The notes under the pieces are model-generated. The model ran no database searches. It was not told the DNA's origin and was given only the letters and a program-made list of their open reading frames with translations. The translations under genes were made by a program, and so were the position numbers. DNA of 64,000 nucleotides from CAKSHP01 sp045636325 (lineage in GTDB: Bacteria > Bacillota > Clostridia > UBA1381 > UMGS1253): assembly GCA_045636325.1 (NCBI GenBank), contig JAZTXH010000013.1, forward strand, positions 1 through 64,000, written 5' to 3'. Positions 57,626-64,000 of the stretch are shown here, piece by piece (positions within the stretch are counted from its first letter, which is position 1; each line of letters begins with the position of its first letter).

Positions 57626-57656
57626 TCTCCCGTGTTTTAAACGGGAGATTTTTTTG
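57626..57656 (+). terminator. Terminator after spoVM
   Basis: Stem TCTCCCGT (57626-57633) / ACGGGAGA (57641-57648), tail TTTTTTTG. Confidence 0.93.
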
Positions 57657-58112
57657 TGTTTCCCATGAAATACGGCATATATATTGTGAAAATTTATGTT
57701 TATTTATAATATTCATGTGAACCAATACCTATACGAAAGCGTTATTAAAACTCAAAACAGTAATAAATGGTAGCTGGTATTAATGTATCTACAATACTTA
57801 TGGCGGTGTATTAGTTTTACTACTGTAAAATAATAATACAAAAAAATTTTTTAATCTATGTATAAACTTTTTTAAGCTTGCACATAACTATTATTGACCT
57901 CACAAAATACATTTTTGTTTTCGCACAGATTTTTTAAACTCCTCCCTAAAAACTGTCTGTGCAATCCCCCCTACCGCGATTACAAAATCGCACAAAAAAA
58001 CGGAGCCTGAAAATTAATTTTTCAGGCTCTGCTTCTTATGAAATGCTTTAAATAGTACAAAACACACGAAACAAAGTATTATGCGGTCTGTGCATCTTTA
58101 AACACCCCAAAA
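57657..58112. other. Non-coding region with glycosyltransferase terminator
   Basis: No gene in ~450 bp. A spaced inverted repeat GCACAGA/TCTGTGC lies at about 57926-57961. A minus-strand terminator GAGCCTGAAAA (58003-58013) / TTTTCAGGCTC (58019-58029) with CCGTTTTTTTG serves the glycosyltransferase gene. Confidence 0.7.
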
Positions 58113-59387
58113 TTACTTTTCTTCTTTTTTTATCTCATCAACAGTTACAACAACCGTATGCGAAATGGGTTTCCACTCAACCTTTTTAAACAATGCAACA
58201 ATTGCAATTGGTATCTGTGTCGCAAGATAAAGCGGGAAAGTAAACGTATATAAAAACTTCTTTCCTGTTGAGCAGTTTATACTATCCCATTCAGACACTG
58301 TTGTTATAAGTCCAATAGAATACATAAACAAATAAAAACATGAAAGCTGTGCAAAGTTGGGCACTAGCGCGTAAGTAAGAATTCGCCAGGATGATTTTAT
58401 AAATATAGCATCATAAACACCAAGTGCCAATACAAGCACACATATAATACTTAAAATTACTGCAGGAAAAATTACCATAAGCATATCAAAGCAGGAAAAA
58501 TTGCGTTTAAAAAAAGCGTTATACGCAAGCTTTCCTCCGTAATTTCCCATAACCTGATAAAAACCTTTTGCCCAGCGCATTCTTTGCCGCCATGACTGTG
58601 AAAACTTAACTGGCTGCTCGTCATATAAAACAGCATCTTTTGCATATCCGATTTTTTCACCTTTTATAACATTATCCACAGTAAATTCAATATCTTCTGT
58701 TAAAAGAAAATACTTCCATCCACCCATACTTTTGATTATATTAGAGTGTACTAAAAACCCCGTTCCTGAAATTGCACAGCTGACATTAAGATTCATTCTT
58801 GCCTCGTTAAGATAACGGCTCTCACGCATAAACCACAAAGAATACCCTGCAGAAATCCAGTTTGACCCATAATTTTTTGAGTTTCTGTAGCTTGTAATAA
58901 CTCTGTATCCCCGATTAAACACCTTATTCATTTCTGCAATATAATTTTTATCAAGCACATTGTCTGCATCTAAAACAATAAATGCATCGCACCCGTTTAA
59001 ATTCTCATCCATAGTGGAAAACAGATAATCAATCGCATATCCCTTACCAATTAAATCAGGTCTGTTTCTTACTACCACATTGGCGCCCTTGCTGCGGCTT
59101 ATTTCAGCAGTTTTATCGTCCTCTGAACAGTTATCCGCTATTACATAAATCTCTATTGCCTCAGAGGGATAGGTCTGCGCATTTATACTGTCAAGCAAAT
59201 GGCCGATAACCATTTCCTCGTTTCTTGCAGATATGATTATGCCAAACTTGTTTATTCTGTTATTTTTTATCACCGGTTCTTTTTCTCGCCTTTTCAGTAT
59301 CATATATATAATATAATATACCTGATACAAATAACAACAGCTCACCAAAAGCCACACAAGCTTTTCTATGTTTCCTATTGCACTCAT
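58113..59387 (-). CDS. Membrane glycosyltransferase, family 2
   Basis: 424 aa. One N-terminal helix (~8-30), a GT-A domain with KFGIIISARNEEMVIGHLLD, YVIADNCSEDDKTAEI, AFIVLDADNVLDKNYI (DxD-type), LLTEDIEFTVDNV and the acceptor motif QSWRQRMRWAKGFYQ (QxxRW), then three to four C-terminal helices. This is the processive polysaccharide-synthase-like layout (as in PgaC/BcsA relatives). Product unknown. The N-terminal start lies 9 nt after GGAG. Confidence 0.9.
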   Translation of the reverse strand: MSAIGNIEKLVWLLVSCCYLYQVYYIIYMILKRREKEPVIKNNRINKFGIIISARNEEMVIGHLLDSINAQTYPSEAIEIYVIADNCSEDDKTAEISRSKGANVVVRNRPDLIGKGYAIDYLFSTMDENLNGCDAFIVLDADNVLDKNYIAEMNKVFNRGYRVITSYRNSKNYGSNWISAGYSLWFMRESRYLNEARMNLNVSCAISGTGFLVHSNIIKSMGGWKYFLLTEDIEFTVDNVIKGEKIGYAKDAVLYDEQPVKFSQSWRQRMRWAKGFYQVMGNYGGKLAYNAFFKRNFSCFDMLMVIFPAVILSIICVLVLALGVYDAIFIKSSWRILTYALVPNFAQLSCFYLFMYSIGLITTVSEWDSINCSTGKKFLYTFTFPLYLATQIPIAIVALFKKVEWKPISHTVVVTVDEIKKEEK

Positions 59388-59431
59388 AGCCGTCTCCTTT
59401 TTTTCAAAACCAATAATTTTTTGACAACATT

Positions 59432-59460
59432 ATTATATCACTGCAAAAGTTAGTTGTCAA
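59432..59460 (-). promoter_or_regulatory. Promoter of the glycosyltransferase gene
   Basis: Minus strand TTGACA (59455-59460), 17-bp spacer, TATAAT (59432-59437): perfect consensus. Confidence 0.88.
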
Positions 59461-59510
59461 TATAATAATTATCCCCCTTCAAAGCGGCAAAATATACCAG
59501 TTTATATTAT

Positions 59511-59575
59511 TCTGCCATAGGAGGGAGTGTTTTTCTATTGTCCGTCTTTAATGGACCTTTTCATTATGTTTTTCT
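59511..59575. repeat. Dispersed repeat B, copy 2
   Basis: Second copy of the 22458-22517 sequence. The hairpin here is GTCCG/TGGAC with a 7-nt loop; relative to copy 1, T-G becomes T-A and A-T becomes G-T, so pairing is preserved. It lies upstream of the glycosyltransferase promoter, outside its mRNA. Confidence 0.6.
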
Positions 59576-59624
59576 CAAGGTCTATAATCTTTTTAATAAT
59601 ACTAACTTTAATAACACTACAATG

Positions 59625-59672
59625 ATAAAAAAAGCAGAAAAATCACTTATAAAAGTGGCTTTTCTGCTTTTA
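59625..59672 (-). terminator. Terminator after the aminotransferase gene
   Basis: A long stem AAAAAGCAGAAAAATCACTT (59629-59648) / AAGTGGCTTTTCTGCTTTT (59652-59670) with one mismatch, followed on the minus strand by TTTTTTTATC. Confidence 0.9.
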
Positions 59673-59676
59673 ATTT

Positions 59677-60858
59677 TTATTTTTTTAGTTTTTTCACAAA
59701 TCGCTGTATACGCACAAGCGCTTCTGTAATACTGTCTACCGAGTATGCATAGGAGCATCGTATAAATCCCTCTCCGCTTTCGCCAAAAGCATCGCCGGGC
59801 ACAACTGCCAATTTTTCTTCTATAAGAAGCTTTTCACAAAATTCAAGGGATGTAAGCCCTGTGCTTTTGATGCACGGAAACACATAAAATGCCCCCAATG
59901 GCTCAAAACATTCAAGCCCCATATCATTAAAGCCTTTTGTTATAAGTCTTCGTCTCCTGTCATATTCCGCTTTCATTTTTTCTATATCTTCATCACCGTT
60001 TTTTAATGCCTCTATAGCTGCATACTGACTGGTAGTCGGTGCGCTCATAATGGCAAACTGATGAATTTTAGTCATCTGAGAAATAAAAGCAGTATGCCCA
60101 AGAGCATAGCCTAAACGCCATCCAGTCATAGCATAGGCCTTTGAAAATCCGCTTACAATAATCGTTCTTTCATACATTTCAGGAATCTGTGCTATAGAAA
60201 AATGCTTTTCCTCTGAATATGTAAGCTCTGCATATATCTCATCGGATATAACAACTATATTAGTGTCCTTTAAAACCTCTGCAATTGCTTCAAGCTGCGT
60301 TTTAGTCATTATTGCCCCGGTAGGATTATTAGGATATGGCAGAATAAGTGCCTTTGTTTTGTCGGTTATAGCATTTTTTAAAATTTCAGGAGTAAGAATA
60401 AAATTTTCCTCCTGCTTTGTTTCAAGCACAATCGGCACGCCGCCTGCCAAAATAACATCAGGCTTGTAACACACAAAGCTGGGCTCAGGCACAAGCACCT
60501 CATCCCCCGGTGATACAATTGCCCTTAAGGCAAGGTCAATCGCCTCACTGCCTCCAACTGAAATTAACACCTGGCTTTTAGGGTCATATGATAGCTCAAA
60601 TCTGCGTTTCATATATCTGCAGACTTCCTTACGCAATTCCATAAGGCCGGAATTTGATGTATAATAGGTATGCCCGTCTTCTAATGACATAATTCCCGCT
60701 TCACGAATATGTCCCGGTGTTATAAAATCAGGCTCACCAACGCCAAGGGAAATTGCATCCTTCATTTCTGCTACTATATCAAAAAACTTTCTTATTCCTG
60801 ACGGTTTTATGCTTGTAACCACAGGAGAAAGAATATCTTCAGGTATAAAATTGCTCAT
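59677..60858 (-). CDS. Class I/II PLP-dependent aminotransferase
   Basis: 393 aa, fold type I. SLGVGEPDFITPGHIREAGI, YTSNSGLMELRKEVCRYMKR, LVPEPSFVCYKPDVIL, LPYPNNPTGAIMTKTQLEAI, VISDEIYAELTY, VSGFSKAYAMTGWRLGYALG with the PLP Lys, and a C-terminal FIRCSYAYSVDSITEAL with the substrate Arg. Closest to the AspC/PatA subgroup (aspartate or aromatic/branched aminotransferase). Its ATG overlaps the stop of the upstream Lrp gene by 4 bp, so the pair is coupled and probably regulated by its amino-acid substrate. Confidence 0.93.
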   Translation of the reverse strand: MSNFIPEDILSPVVTSIKPSGIRKFFDIVAEMKDAISLGVGEPDFITPGHIREAGIMSLEDGHTYYTSNSGLMELRKEVCRYMKRRFELSYDPKSQVLISVGGSEAIDLALRAIVSPGDEVLVPEPSFVCYKPDVILAGGVPIVLETKQEENFILTPEILKNAITDKTKALILPYPNNPTGAIMTKTQLEAIAEVLKDTNIVVISDEIYAELTYSEEKHFSIAQIPEMYERTIIVSGFSKAYAMTGWRLGYALGHTAFISQMTKIHQFAIMSAPTTSQYAAIEALKNGDEDIEKMKAEYDRRRRLITKGFNDMGLECFEPLGAFYVFPCIKSTGLTSLEFCEKLLIEEKLAVVPGDAFGESGEGFIRCSYAYSVDSITEALVRIQRFVKKLKK

Positions 60859-61337
60859 AAGGTTATCACGCTTCTTTCGTCGTTTGACTCATAGTCAAAA
60901 ACAACACCGTAATCCTTATACTTTTTAAGCACAAAATGAGTAGCTGTTGAAATTACAGCATCCATAGGCGCAAGTTTTTCGGAAACGAAAAGAGCTACTT
61001 CCTTTAATGTACGTCCCTCAATAATTACCGCCAAATCAAATCCGCCACTCATAAGATACACGCTTTTGACCATGTCAAACTTATATATTTTTTTCGCGAT
61101 TTTATCAAATCCCTCACCACGCTGAGGAGTAATCTTAAGCTCAATAAAAGCAGACACATACTCCTTCATAGTTTTTTCCCAGTTAATAAGGGTTTTATAT
61201 CCTAATATGGTTGAGTCCTTTTCCAAGGACTCAATGGCAGCAGCCACTGCATCGGGGTTCTCATCCAGCATAACACCAATCTGCTGTGCTGTAAGCCTAC
61301 AATCTTTTTCAAGCAATTCCAAAATCTCTTCCATCAT
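60855..61337 (-). CDS. Lrp/AsnC-family regulator coupled to aminotransferase
   Basis: 160 aa. Helix-turn-helix (~1-55; EEILELLEKDCRLTAQQIGV, NPDAVAAAIESLEKDSTIL) and RAM domain (~70-145; VKSVYLMSGGFDLAVIIEG). Stop overlaps the aminotransferase ATG by 4 bp (ATGA), an arrangement common in Firmicutes. Divergent promoter at 61367-61395. It probably senses the amino acid handled by the enzyme. Confidence 0.92.
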   Translation of the reverse strand: MMEEILELLEKDCRLTAQQIGVMLDENPDAVAAAIESLEKDSTILGYKTLINWEKTMKEYVSAFIELKITPQRGEGFDKIAKKIYKFDMVKSVYLMSGGFDLAVIIEGRTLKEVALFVSEKLAPMDAVISTATHFVLKKYKDYGVVFDYESNDERSVITL

Positions 61338-61366
61338 TTTTAATGCCTCCGATACGTTTTTTTTAC

Positions 61367-61395
61367 ATTATACTACTTTTTTTAATAAAAGTCAA
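61367..61395 (-). promoter_or_regulatory. Promoter of the Lrp-aminotransferase operon
   Basis: Minus strand TTGACT (61390-61395), 17-bp spacer, TATAAT (61367-61372). Confidence 0.85.
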
Positions 61396-61454
61396 TATAA
61401 TCAACAGATTACCTTTATTTTGTAAAGTTTTTTTCAAAATTTAAAGCCTTTTTA

Positions 61455-61483
61455 TTGCATTTATTTTATAATTATGCTACAAT
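61455..61483 (+). promoter_or_regulatory. Promoter of the 160-aa membrane protein gene
   Basis: TTGCAT (61455-61460), 17-bp spacer, TACAAT (61478-61483). Confidence 0.75.
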
Positions 61484-61514
61484 ACATATAAATTAACAAC
61501 GGCGGTGAATACCT

Positions 61515-61997
61515 ATGAACAAAAAAACTTCAAGCTCAAGATTAAAAACCTTTTTGCTTATTATAACGGCTATAGTATTTTATGCCGTTGCACTCAGAAC
61601 AATTAACTTTTTTGCATTGCCTTACAAAGGAATTATACACTTGCTGTTACTTTTAATAATTGCAGTTTGTGTTTATATTTTTATGCGATACAATTTATAT
61701 GTTTATAACTGCATAATAAAAGAAAATAAACTTGTTTTTATCTCTCGCCTTGGTGAAGCAGAAAAGATTATTGCAAAAGTAGAATTTGAAAAAATTTTAT
61801 TTGTTGCACCGGCAAACTGTGAAATTACAAAAAGTACTAAAGCGATATACCGCTATAATGCAAGAAATTCATTTTCAGCCATGGGTGCTTATGTTTTGTT
61901 TTTTTTCGATGAAAAGGGCAGAATTTCAAAGCTTTTGTTTGATGCCTCAGAAAATCTTTTAAAAGATTTAAAAGAATCAGGAATAAATGTTATGTAA
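61515..61997 (+). CDS. Hypothetical membrane protein with PH-like domain
   Basis: 160 aa. Two hydrophobic helices (~10-30 and 38-58) precede a soluble domain with NCIIKENKLVFISRLGEAEK and KVEFEKILFVAP, reminiscent of bacterial PH-like (bPH) domains. Family not identified. CGGCGG lies about 8 nt before the ATG. Own promoter and terminator, no informative neighbours. Confidence 0.75.
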   Translation: MNKKTSSSRLKTFLLIITAIVFYAVALRTINFFALPYKGIIHLLLLLIIAVCVYIFMRYNLYVYNCIIKENKLVFISRLGEAEKIIAKVEFEKILFVAPANCEITKSTKAIYRYNARNSFSAMGAYVLFFFDEKGRISKLLFDASENLLKDLKESGINVM

Positions 61998-62004
61998 AAA
62001 CCTC

Positions 62005-62041
62005 AGAAGATTGGTAAATTTAAATCAATCTTCTTTTTTTA
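62005..62041 (+). terminator. Terminator after the 160-aa membrane protein gene
   Basis: AGAAGATTG (62005-62013) / CAATCTTCT (62026-62034), tail TTTTTTT. Confidence 0.9.
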
Positions 62042-62053
62042 TTCTTAATTTTA

Positions 62054-62082
62054 TTGAAAACTCCGTTCAAATATGATATACT
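62054..62082 (+). promoter_or_regulatory. Promoter of the NSS transporter gene
   Basis: TTGAAA (62054-62059), 17-bp spacer, TATACT (62077-62082). Confidence 0.82.
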
Positions 62083-62114
62083 TACTTAGTAAAAAACTAA
62101 AGGGATGTGTTTTA

Positions 62115-63488
62115 ATGGAAAAAAGAGAAAAATTCTCGTCAAGACTTGGCTTTATCCTTATTTCTGTAGGATGTGCGGTAGGTCTTGGTAACGTGTGGCG
62201 TTTCCCGTATATAGTAGGAAAATACGGCGGTGCACTTTTTGTTTGTATTTATCTTGCATTTTTGCTTTTATTAGGTCTGCCGATTATGGTTATGGAATTT
62301 TCAGTAGGTAGAGGAAGTCAAAAATCTGTTGCAAAAAGCTTTGACTTGCTTGAGCCAAAGGGTACAAAATGGCATTGGTATTCAAATATTGCATTAATAG
62401 GAAACTATCTTTTAATGATGTTTTACACCACCGTTGCTGGTTGGATGTTATCCTACGTTTTTAAATCCGCCTCGGGTGCGCTTATGGGAGTTAGTTCAGA
62501 AGGAGCTGAACAGATTTTTAATAATATGATTCAAAGTCCTGGTGAAATGACATTCTGGCTTGCAGCTGTTGTTTTTGTAAGTTTTGGAATATGCAGTCTT
62601 GGTCTTCAAAAAGGTGTCGAAAGGGTAACAAAAGTAATGATGAGCTGTCTGTTTATTATTATTCTTATATTAATATGCAGAAGCGTCACTTTAAAAAACG
62701 CAATTGACGGTATTAAGTTTTATCTTATTCCGAATCTTGACGGCATTAAGGAGTACGGCTTGTTAGAAGTTATTTTTGCCGCTATGGGTCAGGCGTTTTT
62801 CACTTTGAGCATCGGTATTGGCTCAATGAGTATTTTCGGCAGCTATATTGATAAAGACCGCAGTCTTATGGGTGAATCTATCACAATATGCGCTCTTGAC
62901 ACGTTAGTTGCCTTTTGTGCAGGCCTTATAATATTTCCGGCTTGCTCAGCCTTTGGTGTAAACCCAGGTGAGGGTCCCGGTCTTGTGTTTGTTACCTTGC
63001 CCGGTATCTTTAATCAGATGCCCCTCGGCATATTATGGGAAGTTTTATTCTTTATATTTATGACATTTGCTGCTGTTTCAACAGTTATTGCAGTGTTTGA
63101 AAATATTATAAGCTTTTGTATGGATAAATGGTCTGCTTCAAGAAAGAAAGCCGTTTTAATAAACGGATTTTTAATATTTATACTTTCGCTTCCATGTGTA
63201 TTAGGCTTTAATCTTTTAAGCTTTATTACTCCCTTAGGTGCGGGCAGCACAATTCAGGATTTGGAAGATTTTATAGTTTCAAACAATCTTTTACCTTTGG
63301 GAAGTATGGTGTTTTTACTTTTCTGTACAACAAAGAAAGGTTGGGGCTGGGATAGTTTTATTGGCGAAGCTAACCTTGGTAAAGGTTTAAAATTTCCTAA
63401 ATCATTAAGATTTTATGTGACATATATTCTTCCCGTTATTGTTTTAGCGGTATTTATAATGGGATATTATCAAAAGTTTTTTGCATAA
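62115..63488 (+). CDS. Neurotransmitter:sodium symporter (NSS/SNF family)
   Basis: 457 aa with 11-12 helices, LeuT-like fold, Na+-driven amino-acid uptake. Helix 1 shows SSRLGFILISVGCAVGLGNV then WRFPYIVGKYGGALFV, the unwound Na+/substrate site. IGNYLLMMFYTTVAGWMLSY, MGQAFFTLSIGIGSMSIFGS (helix 6) and the later FAAVSTVIAVFENIISFCMD (helix 8) match. In prokaryotes such proteins often carry Trp, Tyr or branched amino acids. ATG 62115 follows AAAGGGATG; the upstream ATG 62073 lies within the promoter. Confidence 0.93.
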   Translation: MEKREKFSSRLGFILISVGCAVGLGNVWRFPYIVGKYGGALFVCIYLAFLLLLGLPIMVMEFSVGRGSQKSVAKSFDLLEPKGTKWHWYSNIALIGNYLLMMFYTTVAGWMLSYVFKSASGALMGVSSEGAEQIFNNMIQSPGEMTFWLAAVVFVSFGICSLGLQKGVERVTKVMMSCLFIIILILICRSVTLKNAIDGIKFYLIPNLDGIKEYGLLEVIFAAMGQAFFTLSIGIGSMSIFGSYIDKDRSLMGESITICALDTLVAFCAGLIIFPACSAFGVNPGEGPGLVFVTLPGIFNQMPLGILWEVLFFIFMTFAAVSTVIAVFENIISFCMDKWSASRKKAVLINGFLIFILSLPCVLGFNLLSFITPLGAGSTIQDLEDFIVSNNLLPLGSMVFLLFCTTKKGWGWDSFIGEANLGKGLKFPKSLRFYVTYILPVIVLAVFIMGYYQKFFA

Positions 63489-63506
63489 CCTAAAAATTAA
63501 AATATT

Positions 63507-63546
63507 AAATCCCGAAGCTTATTTTCATAAAGTTTCGGGATTTTTG
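63507..63546 (+). terminator. Terminator after the NSS transporter gene
   Basis: AAATCCCGAA (63507-63516) / TTTCGGGATTT (63533-63543), tail TTTTTG. Confidence 0.9.
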
Positions 63547-63549
63547 TAT

Positions 63550-63582
63550 AATAAAACGGCATGGCCCAAACGAGCCATGCCG
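63550..63582 (-). terminator. Terminator after tuf
   Basis: Minus-strand CGGCATGGC / GCCATGCCG (63574-63582 with 63557-63565), then TTTTATTAT. Confidence 0.9.
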
Positions 63583-63624
63583 AAATTTATAAATTTAAGA
63601 TAGTCTGAAAATCAGGCGCGATTA

Positions 63625-64000
63625 TTAACCTTCAACAGAAGAAACAACACCTGAACCAACTGTTCTACCACCCTCACGGATAGCGAAACGAAGACCTTCT
63701 TCAATAGCGATAGGAGTAATAAGCTCAACAGAGATTGTTACGTTATCGCCGGGCATACACATCTCTACACCTTCGGGAAGAGTGATAACGCCTGTAACGT
63801 CAGTTGTTCTGAAATAGAACTGAGGACGATAGTTGTTAAAGAAAGGAGTATGACGTCCGCCTTCTTCCTTACTTAGAACGTAAACTTCGCCTGAGAACTT
63901 TGTGTGAGGATTGATTGTACCGGGCTTAGCCAACACCTGACCTCTTTCGATTTCAGTTCTCTGAACACCACGAAGAAGTGCACCAATGTTATCACCAGCT
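63625..64000 (-). CDS. tuf: Elongation factor Tu, C-terminal part (runs off the window)
   Basis: The minus strand reads the last ~125 residues of EF-Tu: NIGALLRGVQRTEIERGQVL at the window edge, then AKPGTINPHTKFSGEVYVLS, NYRPQFYFRTTDVTG, PGDNVTISVELITPIA and GRTVGSGVVSSVEG before the stop at 63625. It covers the end of domain 2 and domain 3, which contact aminoacyl-tRNA. The 5' part lies beyond position 64000. Strong terminator downstream. Confidence 0.97.
   Translation of the reverse strand, partial: AGDNIGALLRGVQRTEIERGQVLAKPGTINPHTKFSGEVYVLSKEEGGRHTPFFNNYRPQFYFRTTDVTGVITLPEGVEMCMPGDNVTISVELITPIAIEEGLRFAIREGGRTVGSGVVSSVEG

Noticed and set aside
1..64000. CRISPR arrays or prophage structural genes
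   Set aside because: No regularly spaced direct repeats and no phage structural or packaging genes were seen; only the IS110 and the integrase tail are mobile-element derived.

Overview
The window comes from a low-GC, endospore-forming anaerobe of the Clostridia. Spore genes are present (ylbJ-like, yqfC, yqfD and an unusually small spoVM). So are a ctsR-mcsA-mcsB-clpC heat-shock operon, T-box leaders, era-yqzL-recO order, O2-detoxifying rubrerythrin/rubredoxin proteins and near-consensus sigma-A promoters (TTGACA-17-TATAAT). No rRNA, CRISPR array or complete prophage is present.

Layout. 1-2150: tRNA-Trp, the C-terminal tail of a tyrosine integrase, an IS110 element with a non-coding left end (candidate bridge RNA) and a 3'-truncated transposase, joined to the tail of a DUF6774-like gene; this is scar tissue of mobile DNA beside a tRNA. 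2146-6335 (minus): DUF421 protein, a small unknown, then aroF-tyrA-pheA for Phe/Tyr synthesis, headed by a Phe/Tyr-rich leader peptide and an attenuator. 6371-18613: three T-box-controlled units on the minus strand. A Phe-type T-box precedes paaK-ACT, an Ile-type T-box precedes an XRE-cupin-acyl-CoA ligase fusion, and a Leu-type T-box precedes a catalytically degenerate LeuA homologue plus a TIM-barrel/acyl-CoA ligase fusion. A MaoC hydratase, a Na+ symporter and its likely LysR regulator lie among them. 18730-23446: a possible SAM-class riboswitch over a 73-residue orphan, then a sugar locus (GH78-like rhamnosidase, sugar epimerase, AraC regulator).

23552-41325: Lrp regulator, dus-comF, DUF3048 lipoprotein with a folded leader, serine hydrolase, rqcH, dCMP deaminase operon, WG-repeat protein, lipoprotein, spore genes and the phoH-ybeY-era-yqzL-recO cluster. 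41426-46463: PTS IIC-like protein, aroA, GNAT, argF, argD. 46747-51226: ctsR operon with two CtsR boxes. 51318-54592 (minus): partial his operon hisZ-hisG-hisA-hisIE. 54923-64000: yajC, small membrane protein, rubrerythrin and rubredoxin-flavoprotein, spoVM, glycosyltransferase, aminotransferase with Lrp regulator, NSS transporter, and the 3' end of tuf.

Main idea. T-boxes switch genes on when the cognate tRNA is uncharged. Three acyl-CoA ligase loci under apparent Phe, Ile and Leu T-boxes are therefore best explained as amino-acid supply, not catabolism: activation of phenylacetate, 2-methylbutyrate and isovalerate to CoA esters for reductive carboxylation to the 2-oxo acids. The 2-oxoacid:ferredoxin oxidoreductase needed for this is not in the window. 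Other notable points are the Phe leader-peptide attenuator, a degenerate LeuA that keeps its leucine-sensing domain, a variant SAM-type riboswitch over an unknown gene, and three families of short repeated, mostly foldable non-coding elements.
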